Shown here one piece after another: positions 12,287 to 24,500 of a stretch of DNA of 64,000 nt (within the stretch, counting starts at the first letter, position 1; every line of letters begins with the position of its first letter). Position numbers and translations under genes: made by a program. A model generated the notes under the pieces. That model did no database searches and was not told the origin of the DNA. It saw only the letters and a program-made list of their open reading frames with translations. Source of the DNA: Lingula anatina (lineage: Eukaryota > Brachiopoda > Lingulata > Lingulida > Lingulidae); assembly GCF_001039355.2 (NCBI RefSeq), contig NW_019775735.1, positions 178,194-242,193 of the forward strand. The letters are read 5' to 3'.

Positions 12287-15200
12287 TTTTTAGATAAGAC
12301 ATTTATAGTAAAATTTCCCAATATATCAACAATGTTCTTATACAAAGGTCGAATGGCAATGGAAATCTTTGTGCTATCAATCTGTCAGACATGACGTTCT
12401 CTTGCATAAGACTGTTCCGAAGACATGTGTGAAAACACTATGTAGTAATGGTGCGGTAACGCACTGTTCGCTGCGGTAACGTTGGAATCAAAGACAACAG
12501 TACATGTAAATATTTTAATTACGGAAGTAGTTGTAGGGTTCAGTGTCCCAATTTTAGTCAGACACAGTCTAATTTTAGAGTTACCTCCTATATTCTGCGA
12601 GAAACATTTTGATTTAAAAATCTAATCATAGCCTGAACAAGGAATTTGCAAAACTAAAACCCATAAAATATACACAACTGAGGTTGCCTTGTTGGCAAAG
12701 GGGATTCTTAATTGGTCAATTTTTTAGAAAGAAGTAGCAGGGAGATAACAATTACGGAATCTCATTACGCTTGCTTGCGTGTAAAATATAATCTGGTATT
12801 CCAGTGATGTAAATATTATATGATATATCTGTTTGTTTTACGTGTGTTTCATTCGCATTGTGTAAGTATCTTACGTCTTGAAATCAGTTATTCTATCTAT
12901 TAGGATTATTTACAGAAATGTTAGCGTCGACAACAAAAACTTACGGACGGTATGCTCAAGGAACATATAGAAAATGACATGCCAGACTGACGAAAAAACC
13001 CATTTGACATTCAACAAGATTTAGCAAAAATTTTTGACGCGTTACTTGTCATAAAATATACTAACGCTCCATGGTCATTCAGCAACACAGCTATCTTTCC
13101 AAGACAGAAATCAATCACTTAGTTTTTAACACCCACAGCCTGTCAGAATGAACTGTCAGCTTTGGAGTTATACATTTTAGATGTGCCAAAACCCTTGAAA
13201 CTACCTATGCCTCGGCAATTTAAGGTATGACGAATATGTCTATTGCTAGTATTTTGTTTAGTGTGCCAAACATAGCTGGAAACAATACCTTTATTTTTAT
13301 TTGGTCATCCCTGTATGTCAATGGAATATTTTTTGTCAATAATGAATATAAGATAATGTTATTTAATGCCATCTGTATAAAAAAAAAAATCAACAATATA
13401 GATCATATTGACCCATAGACCGGGAAGCCCACCCATAAAAGTACACACTTTTACAAAAGGAACATACTTGCTAGCGCACACACAATAACGCCAACACTCG
13501 CATAAGCACACAAGAAGCCACATACACATATACATAAACAACATGGTAACGCACTCACACGCACGCACAAGCGCGCACTCAAGAACACGTATTGCATACA
13601 AAAAGTAAATAGAATACATTGATCAGTCCCAGCCTCATGGTCCCATCGCTGCGACTCACCTTGCAAGCGACAAAATTGTGTCAAATATGTTTTATATTTC
13701 GTAGTCTAGTTTTTGGTTATATACAACCATGTTTTTAAGGAAAGGAAACGAATAATAATAATGTTACATATACAAGTATTGTTTTTTAAATCTCTCTCCA
13801 CCTTTTAACTAAAAGCAGTTTAAGAATTTTAGGTACCGATTACATGGGATTCATTTTTTCAAAAGTACATGCTGTTCCACTGTATCATAAAAATTCTGAT
13901 GATTTTGACAAAATATGAGCTATGTCGGACCTATTTTCTAAGGATAAAAGACTAACCAAGTTTGCTACATTAAGCTTCTGAGGCAGTTGTTTATGATGTT
14001 TCTAAAATAATTAGCATAGCATTAAAATTGAGACAGTACCTTTACAAAGATTGAACCAATCGTGTACTGTAGAATAGCAATTATGTCGAGAAAAAAAACA
14101 AGCGTATTTACGTGTTGACAAATGTTGTTGTTTCTTTTTAATGTTATTTAGAAATTGATCAGTTGGTTAAAATGCCATAAGCTTAAGTCTGTGTTATTTG
14201 TATATAATACTTTAATGCCAGCATTTTATGTTTTATAAAAAAACAAAGTTACAGCATTGAAATTTGGTTTGAAATTAAAGCTGTGTCGGCCATACACGTG
14301 CTCAATTCAAAATGTTTTCTTAATATTTTGCCATGTATGTGTAAAAGAAGTTGTACAAAGCAATTTTGTCATAATAAATAATTTATTACGATAGATTATT
14401 AAAAAGATATATATTGCATTTGTTGTTGTTCTTTTCTAATAAACTACAGTTTGATGTATTTATAATGATACATAACTACTAATCCGCTATAAACAATCGA
14501 ATGAGTATTTATAGAAAGATTTAAGGTAAACACAATTGTGAGATAAATACAGTCTCTTAACACAGACAGTTATTATTTTGTTGTTGATGCCTACGTTATC
14601 TTCGTGCTTAAAGCAATAAGCTTATGAGTTAAAATCTACATCCGACTGGAAGACGATATATACACAGATAACTACAAGACGGTAATCAATGCGAAGCTGA
14701 AACATGATAAGATAAATGGAACAGTGGACCACGTGGAAAAAAAAGAAAAAAAAAGGTATAAAAAACACGGATGAAATGAGTGGATCTTTCTCAGAAGCTT
14801 GTTTTAAGACAATGCCAGTGAATTATAAATACATAAAGTAAACGTGTTATAATAATTTTACAAGCAAAAATACCAGCAAAAGCACCAAAATGCTACTTAT
14901 CAGTCATATTAATATAAAATATAATACCATTGTTAATAGATGTTTAAAAATAACAGTAAATATAGTCCAACGTTGGGGCTTCAGCCCCTCGCCAGATTTT
15001 TTCCACGCTAGTCTAAAGGAAATAACGCCAGGGTTTCTGTCAGCGTCCGTTGAGATATGACGATCACCAGCAGATAAATCGTCTTCAAAGCATGTCGGTT
15101 ATTTGTGCTAGCTTCGGCTTGTCAACTGAGTCGTGTGTGAAGACGCCATTTTGAGACTCTGTGTCTGCCCAGCAGCAGCTAGAAGACGTGACGGCGCATA

Positions 15201-16376
15201 CAGTTTTGTTTGGGAGAGAAAAACAGACTGACGGTTACCTAATGTGGTCGGCCATTGGTATTCAAGAAGTGGCAACCCATAAGGGCCATTTACTTTTAGG
15301 TCATTTTGTTCGTTGACATGATTGATTTTTTAACTTGAAATATTGTACGCGTATTAGACCAATATCTAGTGTTTGATAGTGAATGAATTTAAGAGTAACT
15401 AGACATATCGCTGGAAGTACAGAAGCCCACGCCACGCTTAAGTCCATGCATTCTCTTCTGGTTTTGCACATTTTTTAATTAAATATTTTTGAAATAATGA
15501 AATACTGTCTCGTTCAAAATTTCAACACATATAAACAGCTAATCCGGAGTACAACGCGTCTCTACTTATTTTAATGTCAATACGAAAATAATTTTAACTG
15601 AATATTTGCCATGAGGTGCTTCTTCGTTGATGGTTGGTTTTAAAAGGACGTTGATGACCGCAAAACTGGACAAACGCTTTCCATCGCATGATCTCAAACT
15701 AAGGAATCTCAATTTTTTTGGCAAACGGATATTTTTTCAACTGGAAACGTCTAACTCGACCCGGTGCCCTCTTTTTTGTTAGATCTATTGTGATGTTTTC
15801 GATTAAATTTCAAACTGCACTTTCATCCATATTAAAGTGACTTTTCAAATTTTGCGCAAAATAAGGATTCATGGTTGTTTTGCTGAAAACAGGCCCCGTT
15901 TCGTGAGGAAGAGCGCACGTGATATTCCGTGCCATAAACCATTGTAGGATTTCACATAAACCATAACGACGTTATCAGTTCACAATATATGAGGCTTTGT
16001 TGCAGATTACTTTTGTTTCGAAAACTCGTGTCACTAAGCACCAGTTATATTTAAATAAATGTATCTGCCTCGTACTCATTGGAAAGAAAACCCAAGCCCA
16101 CATAAGAGCGGCATTTTCATTCACATTTGCGTCTCCTTTCTGCGTGAAAACCCAAAATATTAAAAAATCATTAAAAAGGAGCATAAATATTATTTAAGTT
16201 ACTCAATAATTGTCAAAAAAAAAAATACACTCAAAAAATTATTTTGACATCAGTTGGTGTTAATATTTGAACAACCGGAGTCTTTTTCGACAGGCACGTT
16301 ATTGCAAAAATTAATGAATTGTACGATTTATCAAATATACAGAAATTAAGAAGATGAATTAGTACATTAATAAACA

Positions 16377-16420
16377 AACAAAGGAATAAATAAATGAATA
16401 AATAAATAAATAAATGAATA
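16377..16420. repeat. (AAAT)n microsatellite
   Basis: AAAT/GAAT tetranucleotides run for about 44 bases with few interruptions. Confidence 0.9.
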
Positions 16421-18291
16421 TGTTTAGTTGTCTACATGTTTTTCTACAACGACGGTTTGGTCTAAAGGACAAATGTTCACAAAGGTATTGAATAACTGAC
16501 TTAAACAACTGACAACTGACTACTCTTCGTATGATAGCTATAATTCACAATAAGTGCATTGTAAACAACTCATAGAAATATATTTTACCACAAAAACGGC
16601 AGCTATAGCAATTATTTTGAAACTGTGCTTGTCGTCGGACCACGTGACCTCCATAGATGGTATTTTTTAAAAACATTATTATAGTTTAGAAAAAAAAAAG
16701 ACAGGGACTGACTTTGAATGTAGAAATTGATTCATTAACCATTGGTAAGTATGGGAAATTGTTGTTTACCCTAGGAAAATTATTTTTTTCGCCAAAATCA
16801 ACAGTTGTTCTCCTTTAAAGATTTCAAGGAAATCAAAACAATTGTTTTAATGTTTGGATGCAGATAAGCAGAATGCCAAAAGAAATACAATTCAAATGCA
16901 GCAATTGCATATTTGAACAGTACAAATTATTTTTATATTGAATTTGTGAAATATAAATCCTGGTTATAACTGAATCTACGAATATCTGTGGATTGAGTGA
17001 AGTAACAGTTTGATAAAATGCCAGCTTTTTGATAGAAAAAGTATCACTTTGTTGCAATATCCAGCCAAATACATTTAAATGATTATACCTCATACACACT
17101 AGGGAAATGATTCCGGAGTAATTTTGATCCCTGAAATGAGAAGTTTCGCCTTATTGTACATCACCAAGATGCATGGTATCATTTTACTGAATGTTTTAGT
17201 GATAGAATATCATTTAATGATATGAAAAACGCATGAAAACCTTACTATGGAGTAACATAGCGCATTTTGAACAATTGTACAATAAATTTAAGTAGGAAAC
17301 ACGGGAAATAGGTTGACTGTAGCTATTGCATGAGAGAAAAAACTGTAGATTTCGATAGTATCCCTCAAATTCGATAGTATTCCTCAAATTAACACCATTT
17401 CATTTTATTCATTCATTCATTCATTTGAAACACTGTCAAATCATTTATTAAGGATCAATTTTCGAATGTCGAACGACTGATTATGCCTTATACAACCTGT
17501 ATATCCTACGGTTCAGACACCCACGGGTCATCCGAATTTTGACGATTTTTGCAATACGCGCAACTAAGTCGACATTTAGAAATGTAGAAGATTGATACTG
17601 ACAAGTAACAATATTGTTTGACTTTGATGCAAATGATTTCAGGTATATGAATAAATAAATTAATAAAAATATTGAACTAACTCATAAGATTGAGTGTTTT
17701 ACACATCTGATATTCTGATTAAAAAGTTTGCAAAGAGCGAAAATTATAATGAGCATGGCAAGCATAAAGCAACTAATAAACCCATTCACATTTCTCTTCT
17801 AATGAAGATCAATCTTGATTGTAAAACTGTTTATCACGGCATATAGATTTTGAGGTCGGTGCGCAAAGCGGTCGTTCCCCTCGCAACTGCTCATAAAATC
17901 CGTTGAAGGATCAAGCGCTCTTGGTCTACCCACCGAGTATAATGCTTGCCATAAATCCCTTCCAACTCATGAATGAAAAAAGCAACGGCTAAATCTTTTA
18001 TCCATAATTGTCTCGGCGTTAGTTCAAGGAGCTAGAGTCGTCAAGATGATGCATGGAGTCCATTAGCGACGATGCTATCTGTCAAGTTATTGTCACATAT
18101 GATGCTGAGCACTCGACATCACGCGTAATGGGCTGTACACAATACACAGCGATGGAACGGGTCATAGCGAGAGGCCATTCATAGAACATACCGCCATTTT
18201 TTCATTTTTCATTTTTTTTTTTTTGGGGGGGAGGGGGTGTGCGGGGTGTATCTTGGGTTTTTCTATAAGTGTAGGCGTGCGCGCGAGTGTG

Positions 18292-18294
<3 letters not shown>

Positions 18295-18326
<32 letters not shown>
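18295..18326. repeat. (GA)n microsatellite
   Basis: About 16 GA dinucleotides, preceded by poly-T, poly-G and GCGCGCG sequence at 18209-18285. Confidence 0.95.
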
Positions 18327-18329
<3 letters not shown>

Positions 18330-18714
18330 GATTTTCTTCGAATATACGCAAACAAAGAGAAAAACAATGGCAGATATACTTAATAACAAGGACCAATATT
18401 TTAGAAAAAAAAAGAAGATATACTGATATATATATAATGCTTTTATTGTTTTGAGACAAAGATCTTAGTGTTGAATAAAAACACGTTTTCATTATTTGTG
18501 CAATAAATCACCAGCTCTTCCTTATAAAAGACCAAACTTGAAGCGACCTAAATAATCTCACACAGCATTGATAGGTTTACTATATATTATTCCTGTCTTT
18601 ATCCTATCCACACCCAACACCACTTTAACACCAAAGTCCTGTCGACGAGATTGGATACCGACTTGATTGCAATAACCAACACACATGCCTCCATAGCATA
18701 GGAAAAACACGTGG

Positions 18715-20599
18715 AAGTGACTAACATGATTCCAATAAACGCTGCCCACGTCATCTACATCGACAACGTTCGTTCTATTTGTCATTTTAAACGTACGTGA
18801 GCCGGTCTTTAGAGGTGACAAAAGTCACAAAGGCCACGCGGTAAAATGGGTGCTAACGTGCCTGGAAGCATCAATAAAATAACCGACCACAGCTTTACCC
18901 AAAGACTCTTTGTTGCAGTAGACGTATTATTATCTTCCTTAAACAATATCATGAATTATACATTGTTTGAAATTTTCTGAACAGTTATCTTGTAGATAGA
19001 GACGTTTTCTCGACGGGTGGCCGTCATTAAAACGCCATGATGTTGTCTCAACTAACACATTTAGCGCATTCTTCCACGTACAAACAGCACACTCACCCAC
19101 CGCGCGTTGACAGATGCATAATTAAATAATTACCGCGGGAAACGGGAAAGAAATGAGAAGGATGGACAAAATTAAATAAATAAATAAAATAATAAATAAA
19201 ATAAAATCTGCAAAAACTTGATTTAGTATGTCCTTTGGAAACAGTCTTGACAACGCCTTCTGCAGAGCAGGATGTTTGGATACTTTGCATATACAGATTC
19301 TTCATAACATTTTCCATAGTCATTGGTCATATTTTGTTTGGTACTTTTATATGAACATGTACTTTAAGGTTTTGCATTTTTTTCTCTTTTTCTTATTTTC
19401 AATCGTCACGCTGAAATGCGTGGCAGAGGTCTTAAGGTTTTGATTGTTATCGTAAGTCAAAGATACTGTTATCTTGAAAAATCCTGTTTTTGATCTTTCA
19501 TTGTGACTTGGGCTTATGTCTTAAGACGAGTTGAATCACTTTTTTGTTATGAAACCTAATGATACTAACAGTGGGAGTAAAAATGAATGGAATGCATGTT
19601 TTTGTCAATTATAACTGGTCTGTTATTGTCTTACGAAACAGAGATCTTGATAACAAATCAGGTGGCGGGACGGGTAGAGGCTTTAAGTCAAAGGGTCATG
19701 GAATTTTAGTACTGGGAAATTGTTCAATATTTCAACCTTTGAAATTTAACTTATGTGGATTATTTCCTACTAAAAAAACCGCCTTTTGTTGTGTTACCGA
19801 AAAGCATTTCCAGCTAATTACGTGCAAAAGTTACAAATTATTGTTTTTTTGGTTTTATTCTGAAGAAATATTATGAGAGTAAAAAAGGAGCATTTTCGAT
19901 AATGACAATAATGTGGCTGTGTCCAGTATTAGAATTCAATAAAGCGAGAAGGGCTGTTTTTTTCCTTGTCACGGGAGAACAAAAATAATAACATAAAGAA
20001 AAAAACACGAGTTTTAAATTTGCACACTCATGGGAACTGTGAGGGGACGTCCTACACATGTAACATTGATATTTCAAAGCATCCAACAAAAGAAATGACA
20101 AGTATAAGCATGCATTTCTATGTTTTCCTCGTGTAAAGCGGTAATTGCAAAGAGAAATGGGATTTTAGAACTTGGGGAATTGTTCAAATTTAAACCTGTG
20201 AAATTTCAATCTTCAAGAAATTGTGTTTTTGATCTTTTTTTTTATAACTTAGGCTAATGTCTCAGGAAGAGTTAAATCACTTTTCGGTAATGAAAACTAA
20301 GTATGATAAAAGTGGAAGTGAGAATGAATGGAGTGCGTGTTTTTGTCTTTTGTAACTGGTCTGTTAAGCCCCCCTTTACACTAGACGGGGTCCTTTCTGC
20401 GTCCCGTAGTGTGGCCTCGTTAGAGAATAAAAAATAATAACACTTTACGTGCCGACAACTGGTCGGTCACTGAGCATTCATTCTGCAAACAAAGCGATGC
20501 TTTTGCCTCCTTTCTACAACCACAGCGATGCCAGTTTCACCTATCGCACAAAAGACGCAGAAAAGAAATTGTGTATGTGTGTGTGTGTGTGTGTGGGGG
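18715..20599. repeat. Direct duplication, copy 1 (~1.9 kb)
   Basis: The segment from AAGTGACTAACATGATTCC to the terminal GT tract is repeated almost base for base at 20601-22480, with scattered substitutions such as GCGTTGACAGATG versus GCGATGACAGATG. It contains no recognisable gene. Inside it are an AAAT-rich tract, a ~0.5 kb unit (from about 19600) that is also found in diverged form at 22510-23580, and a short related block at 20160-20366. Near its end is an imperfect hairpin built from ACACTAGACGGGG and CCCGTAGTGT (20379-20412). It ends in a GT microsatellite directly before the undetermined base. Confidence 0.95.
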
Positions 20600-20600
20600 N
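20600..20600. other. Single undetermined base (assembly join)
   Basis: The only N in the window sits exactly at the junction between the two duplicate copies, after a GT/G tract. This position suggests a sequence join or a gap of unknown length, not a simple miscall. Confidence 0.85.
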
Positions 20601-22480
20601 AAGTGACTAACATGATTCCAATAAACGCTGCCCACGTCATCTACATCGACAACGTTCGTTCTATTTGTCATTTTAAACGTACGTGAGCCGGTCTTTAGAG
20701 GTGACAAAAGTCACAAAGGCCACGCGGTAAAATGGGTGCTAACGTGCCTGGAAGCATCAATAAAATAACCGACCACAGCTTTACCCAAAGACTCTTTGTT
20801 GCAGTAGACGTATTATTATCTTCCTTAAACAATATCATGAATTATACATTGTTTGAAATTTTCTGAACAGTTATCTTGTAGATAGAGACGTTTTCTCGAC
20901 GGGTGGCCGTCATTAAAACGCCATGATGTTGTCTCAACTAACACATTTAGCGCATTCTTCCACGTACAAACAGCACACTCACCCACCGCGCGATGACAGA
21001 TGCATAATTAAATAATTACCGCGGGAAACGGGAAAGAAATGAGAAGGATGGACAAAATTAAATAAATAAATAAAATAATAAATAAAATAAAATCTGCAAA
21101 AACTTGATTTAGTATGTCCTTTGGAAACAGTCTTGACAAAGCCTTCTGCAGAGCAGGATGTTTGGATACTTTGCATATACAGAATCTTAATAACATTTTC
21201 CATAGTCATTGGTCATATTTTGTTTGGTACTTTTATATGAACATGTACTTTTAGGTTTTGCATTTTTTTCTCTTTTTCTTATTTCCAATCGTCACGCTGA
21301 AATGCGTGGCAGAGGTCTTAAGGTTTTGATTGTTATCATAAGTCAAAGATACTGTTATCTTCAAAAATCCTGTTTCTGATCTTTCATTATGACTAGGGCT
21401 TATGTCTTAAGACGAGTTGAATCACTTTTTTGTTATGAAACCTAATGATACTAACAGTGGGAGTAAAAATGAATGGAATGCATGTTTTTTGTCAATTATA
21501 ACTGGTCTGTTATTGTCTTACGAAACAGAGATCTTGATAACAAATCAGGTGGCGGGACGGGTAGAGGGTTTAAGTCAAAGGGTCATGGAATTTAAGTACT
21601 GGGAAATTGTTCAATATTTAAACCTTTGAAATTTAACTTATGTGGATTATTTCCTACTAAAAAAAATGCCTTTTGTTGTGTTACCGAAAAGCATTTCCAG
21701 CTAATTACGTGCAAAAGTTACAAATTATTGTTTTTTGGTTTTATTCTGAAGAAATATTATGAGAGTAAAAAAGGAGCATTTTCGATAATGACAATAATGT
21801 GGCTGTGTCCAGTAGTAGAATTCAATAAAGCGAGAAGGGCTGTTTTTTTCCTTGTCACGGGAGAACAAAAATAATAACATAAAGAAAAAAACACGAGTTT
21901 TAAATTTGCACACTCATGGGAACTGTGAGGGGAGGTCCTACACATGTAACATTGATATTTCAAGGCATCCAACAAAAGAAATGACAAGTATAAGCATGCA
22001 TTTCTATGTCTTCCTCGTGTAAAGCGGTAATTGCAAAGAGAAATGGGATTTTAGAACTGGGGAATTGTTCAAATTTAAACCTTTGAAATTTCAATCTTCA
22101 ATAAATTGTGTTTTTGATTTTTTTTTATATATAACTTGGGATAATGTCTCAGGGCGAGTTAAATCACTTTTCGGCAATGAAAACTAAATATGATAAAAGT
22201 GGAAGTGAGAATGAATGGAGTGCGTGTTTTTGTCTTTTGTAACTGGTCTGTTAAGCCCCCCTTTACACTAGACGGGGTCCTTTCTGCGTCCCGTAGTGTG
22301 GCCTCGTTAGAGAATAAAAAATAATAACACTTTACGTGCCGACAACTGGTCGGTCACTGAGCATTCATTCTGCAAACAAAGCGATGCTTTTGCCTCCTTT
22401 CTACGACCACAGCGATGCCAGTTTCACCTATCGCACAAGACGCAAAAAAGAAAGTGTGTGTGTGTGTGTGTGTGTGTGTT
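20601..22480. repeat. Direct duplication, copy 2 (~1.9 kb)
   Basis: Near-identical to 18715-20599, with an offset of about 1886 bases at the left end. It ends in a longer GT tract followed by T- and G-runs (22454-22505). Divergence appears to be around one to two percent by eye, plus small indels. Either a recent duplication or two alleles placed in series would give this picture. Confidence 0.95.
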
Positions 22481-22505
22481 TTTTTTTTTTTTTGGGGGGG
22501 GGGGG
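22454..22505. repeat. GT, T and G runs
   Basis: A (GT)n tract is followed by about 15 T and about 12 G. It marks the right boundary of duplication copy 2. Confidence 0.95.
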
Positions 22506-22509
22506 CTTA

Positions 22510-23010
22510 CCATCTTATGAAACAGAGTTCTTGATAACACATCAGTTGGAGGAGGGGCAGAGGCTTTAGGTCAAAGAGATAATGGATTTTAGTACTGGGT
22601 ATCTGTTCAAAACATCATTCTCTGAAATTTCACTAATGTGGATTATTTTTACTAAAAAACACTGCCACCTGTAGTGTTTCGGGAGAGCCTTCACAGTTTT
22701 TACATAAAGTTTGGTTTTATTCTAGAAAATTGTGTCAATTATAAGAGTGTAAGAAGCATTTTTGATAATGGCAAAGATGTGGTCTGAGGTTGTCCGAAAT
22801 TTGAATTAAATAACACTCAAGAAGTTTTTTTTTGTTCTTGTCAAGGGTGAAAAAATGTTAACACAAAGAAAAATAACCCAAGTTTTAAATTTGCACACTC
22901 ATGGGAACTGAGAGTTGGGAAGTCCTACACATGTAACATTGATATTCAAAGCTACCAACAAAAGAAATGACAAGTGTAAGCAAGCATTTCCATGTCTTCC
23001 TCGTGCAGAA
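22510..23010. repeat. Diverged ~0.5 kb repeat unit, copy B
   Basis: This is a diverged relative of 19620-20130 and 21508-22020. Shared blocks in the same order include GAAACAGAG, TTTTAGTACTGGG, AAATTTGCACACTCATGGGA, CCTACACATGTAACATTGAT and AACAAAAGAAATGACAAGT. No long open frame is conserved between copies, so this looks like a non-coding repeat. Confidence 0.85.
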
Positions 23011-23054
23011 TAGCAAAAAACATATTCTTTCCCGTCAGCCCTGTGATTAAACTT

Positions 23055-23580
23055 ACGAGATCAAACTTACGAAACAGAGGCCTTTGTAACAAAGCAGGCA
23101 GGTGTGTGTGTGTGTTTGTGGTAGAGGCTTTAGGCCGAAGGGTAATAAAATTTTAGTACTGGGAAATTGTTCAAAATTTAAACATCTGAAACTTCACCGA
23201 TGTGACTTATTTACTTCTCAAAAATCACTTCCACTTGTAGTGTTACAGGAAAGTTTTCCCAACTCCTAATTTGCAAAAGTTACTCAATTGTAAAGTTTGG
23301 TTTTATTCTGAAAAATTGTGCCATATTATAAAAGTTAAAGGAGCATTTCTGATAATGGCAAAAATTGGTCTAAGGTTGTCTGACATTAGAATTCGATAAC
23401 ATGCGAGAAAGGCTGAAAAAATTATAACACAGAGAAAAATAACACGAAATTTAAATTTGCACACTCATGGGAACTGAAAATGGGGCTCCGAATACTGACA
23501 TTTCAAAGCTAACAACAAAAGAAAGGGCAAGTATTAGTATGCTTTTCCATCTTCCTCGTGGAGAATTTCGAAAAACATCA
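23055..23580. repeat. Diverged ~0.5 kb repeat unit, copy C
   Basis: A third version of the same unit. Ordered landmarks are GAAACAGAGGC, TTTTAGTACTGGGAAATTGT, TTTGGTTTTATTCTGAA, AAATTTGCACACTCATGGGA, AACAAAAGAAA and CTTCCTCGTG. It is more diverged than copies A1 and A2 are from each other. An embedded GT tract lies near 23101. Confidence 0.85.
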
Positions 23581-23948
23581 TCTTGCCTATCGGTCCCGTG
23601 ATCAGACGCGCAGGAGAACAACAATTCCCTCATTGTTCTCCACACTCGGGGGCTACACGCGAGAGGTTCTCGGGTTAGCAACCAGGGTGAGGACGAGTTA
23701 GGTAAGGACAATTAATGGCGAGGAGCTCCAGCCAAGTCGGTGATGAGTAACGCGGAAAGTGAACACTTGTCACGGTGACTTCTTCTGGAAACGAGTTGAT
23801 CGGCTCCATAACGCCAAGTTCATGGACCCAGCTTTCAATCTGATGCAGTGGGAAAACGTGTAGGTGCCGTGTTATTTGCGGAGGTATGCATTGGCACGTG
23901 CATGTGAAACTTTGTCGCACTCTCCCTCTCTCCCAACCCCTCCTTTCG

Positions 23949-23949
<1 letters not shown>

Positions 23950-23978
<29 letters not shown>
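23950..23978. repeat. (GT)n microsatellite
   Basis: About 14 GT dinucleotides following a CT-rich stretch. Confidence 0.95.
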
Positions 23979-23979
<1 letters not shown>

Positions 23980-24045
23980 CAAGCACGAACACATAAGGTA
24001 TATCCCATTGAACTTTCAAAAATTTACTGCTCTGACTGATAGCAA

Positions 24046-24500
24046 CAAATATACTTATGCAAACTTACATATTGTAGTATTGTGCAGATAAATTTGTGCA
24101 GTTTTATATTTTGTAGTTCAATAAAATATATACTTGTGCAAATTTATCAATTGTAGTATGTAGTACAAATATGCCTTATGCAAAGTTATATACTGTAGTG
24201 TAGTAGATTAAATATACTTGTGCAATCGTATATATTGCAGTATAGTAAAATTGTTTTTGTGTAAACTTTAGTATAGCACAAATAAACATATGTACACCTA
24301 TAATTTAGTAAAGTGCGGATAAACCTATACAAACTTGTACTTTGGCAAAGTAGAGAAATACCTATCCAAACTTATACTTAAGTAGAGCACACATATACCT
24401 ATGCGGACTTATACTGTAGAATAGTAAAATATACTTGTGCAAACTTGTATTTCAGTGCAAATATGACTATGCAAACTTATATAATGTAGTGCATTACAAG
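24046..24500. repeat. Degenerate satellite-like array, unit of roughly 45-55 bp
   Basis: About nine or ten successive degenerate units carry the same run of words: AAATATACTTATGCAAACTT, then a TATA-rich part, then TGTAGTATAGTA or a close variant. Examples begin near 24046, 24127, 24165, 24210, 24345, 24395 and 24460. Units differ by substitutions and indels, so the array is old. No open frame runs through it. Confidence 0.8.

Larger units (their letters stand above)
12287..18714. other. Intergenic sequence 3' of Hox5
   Basis: This presumably begins with the Hox5 3' untranslated region, but no polyadenylation site can be fixed; AATAAA occurs near 14373 and 14438. The rest is AT-rich sequence with a CA-rich patch (13475-13580), a small hairpin GGGGCTTCAGCCCC (14975-14988), AAAT and ATTC microsatellites, and a poly-T/poly-G/(GA)n cluster at 18205-18326. 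Short open frames look random. No further gene is supported. Confidence 0.6.

Noticed and set aside
24046-24500. CRISPR-like regular repeats
   Set aside because: Units are degenerate and contiguous without unique spacers, in an animal genome.
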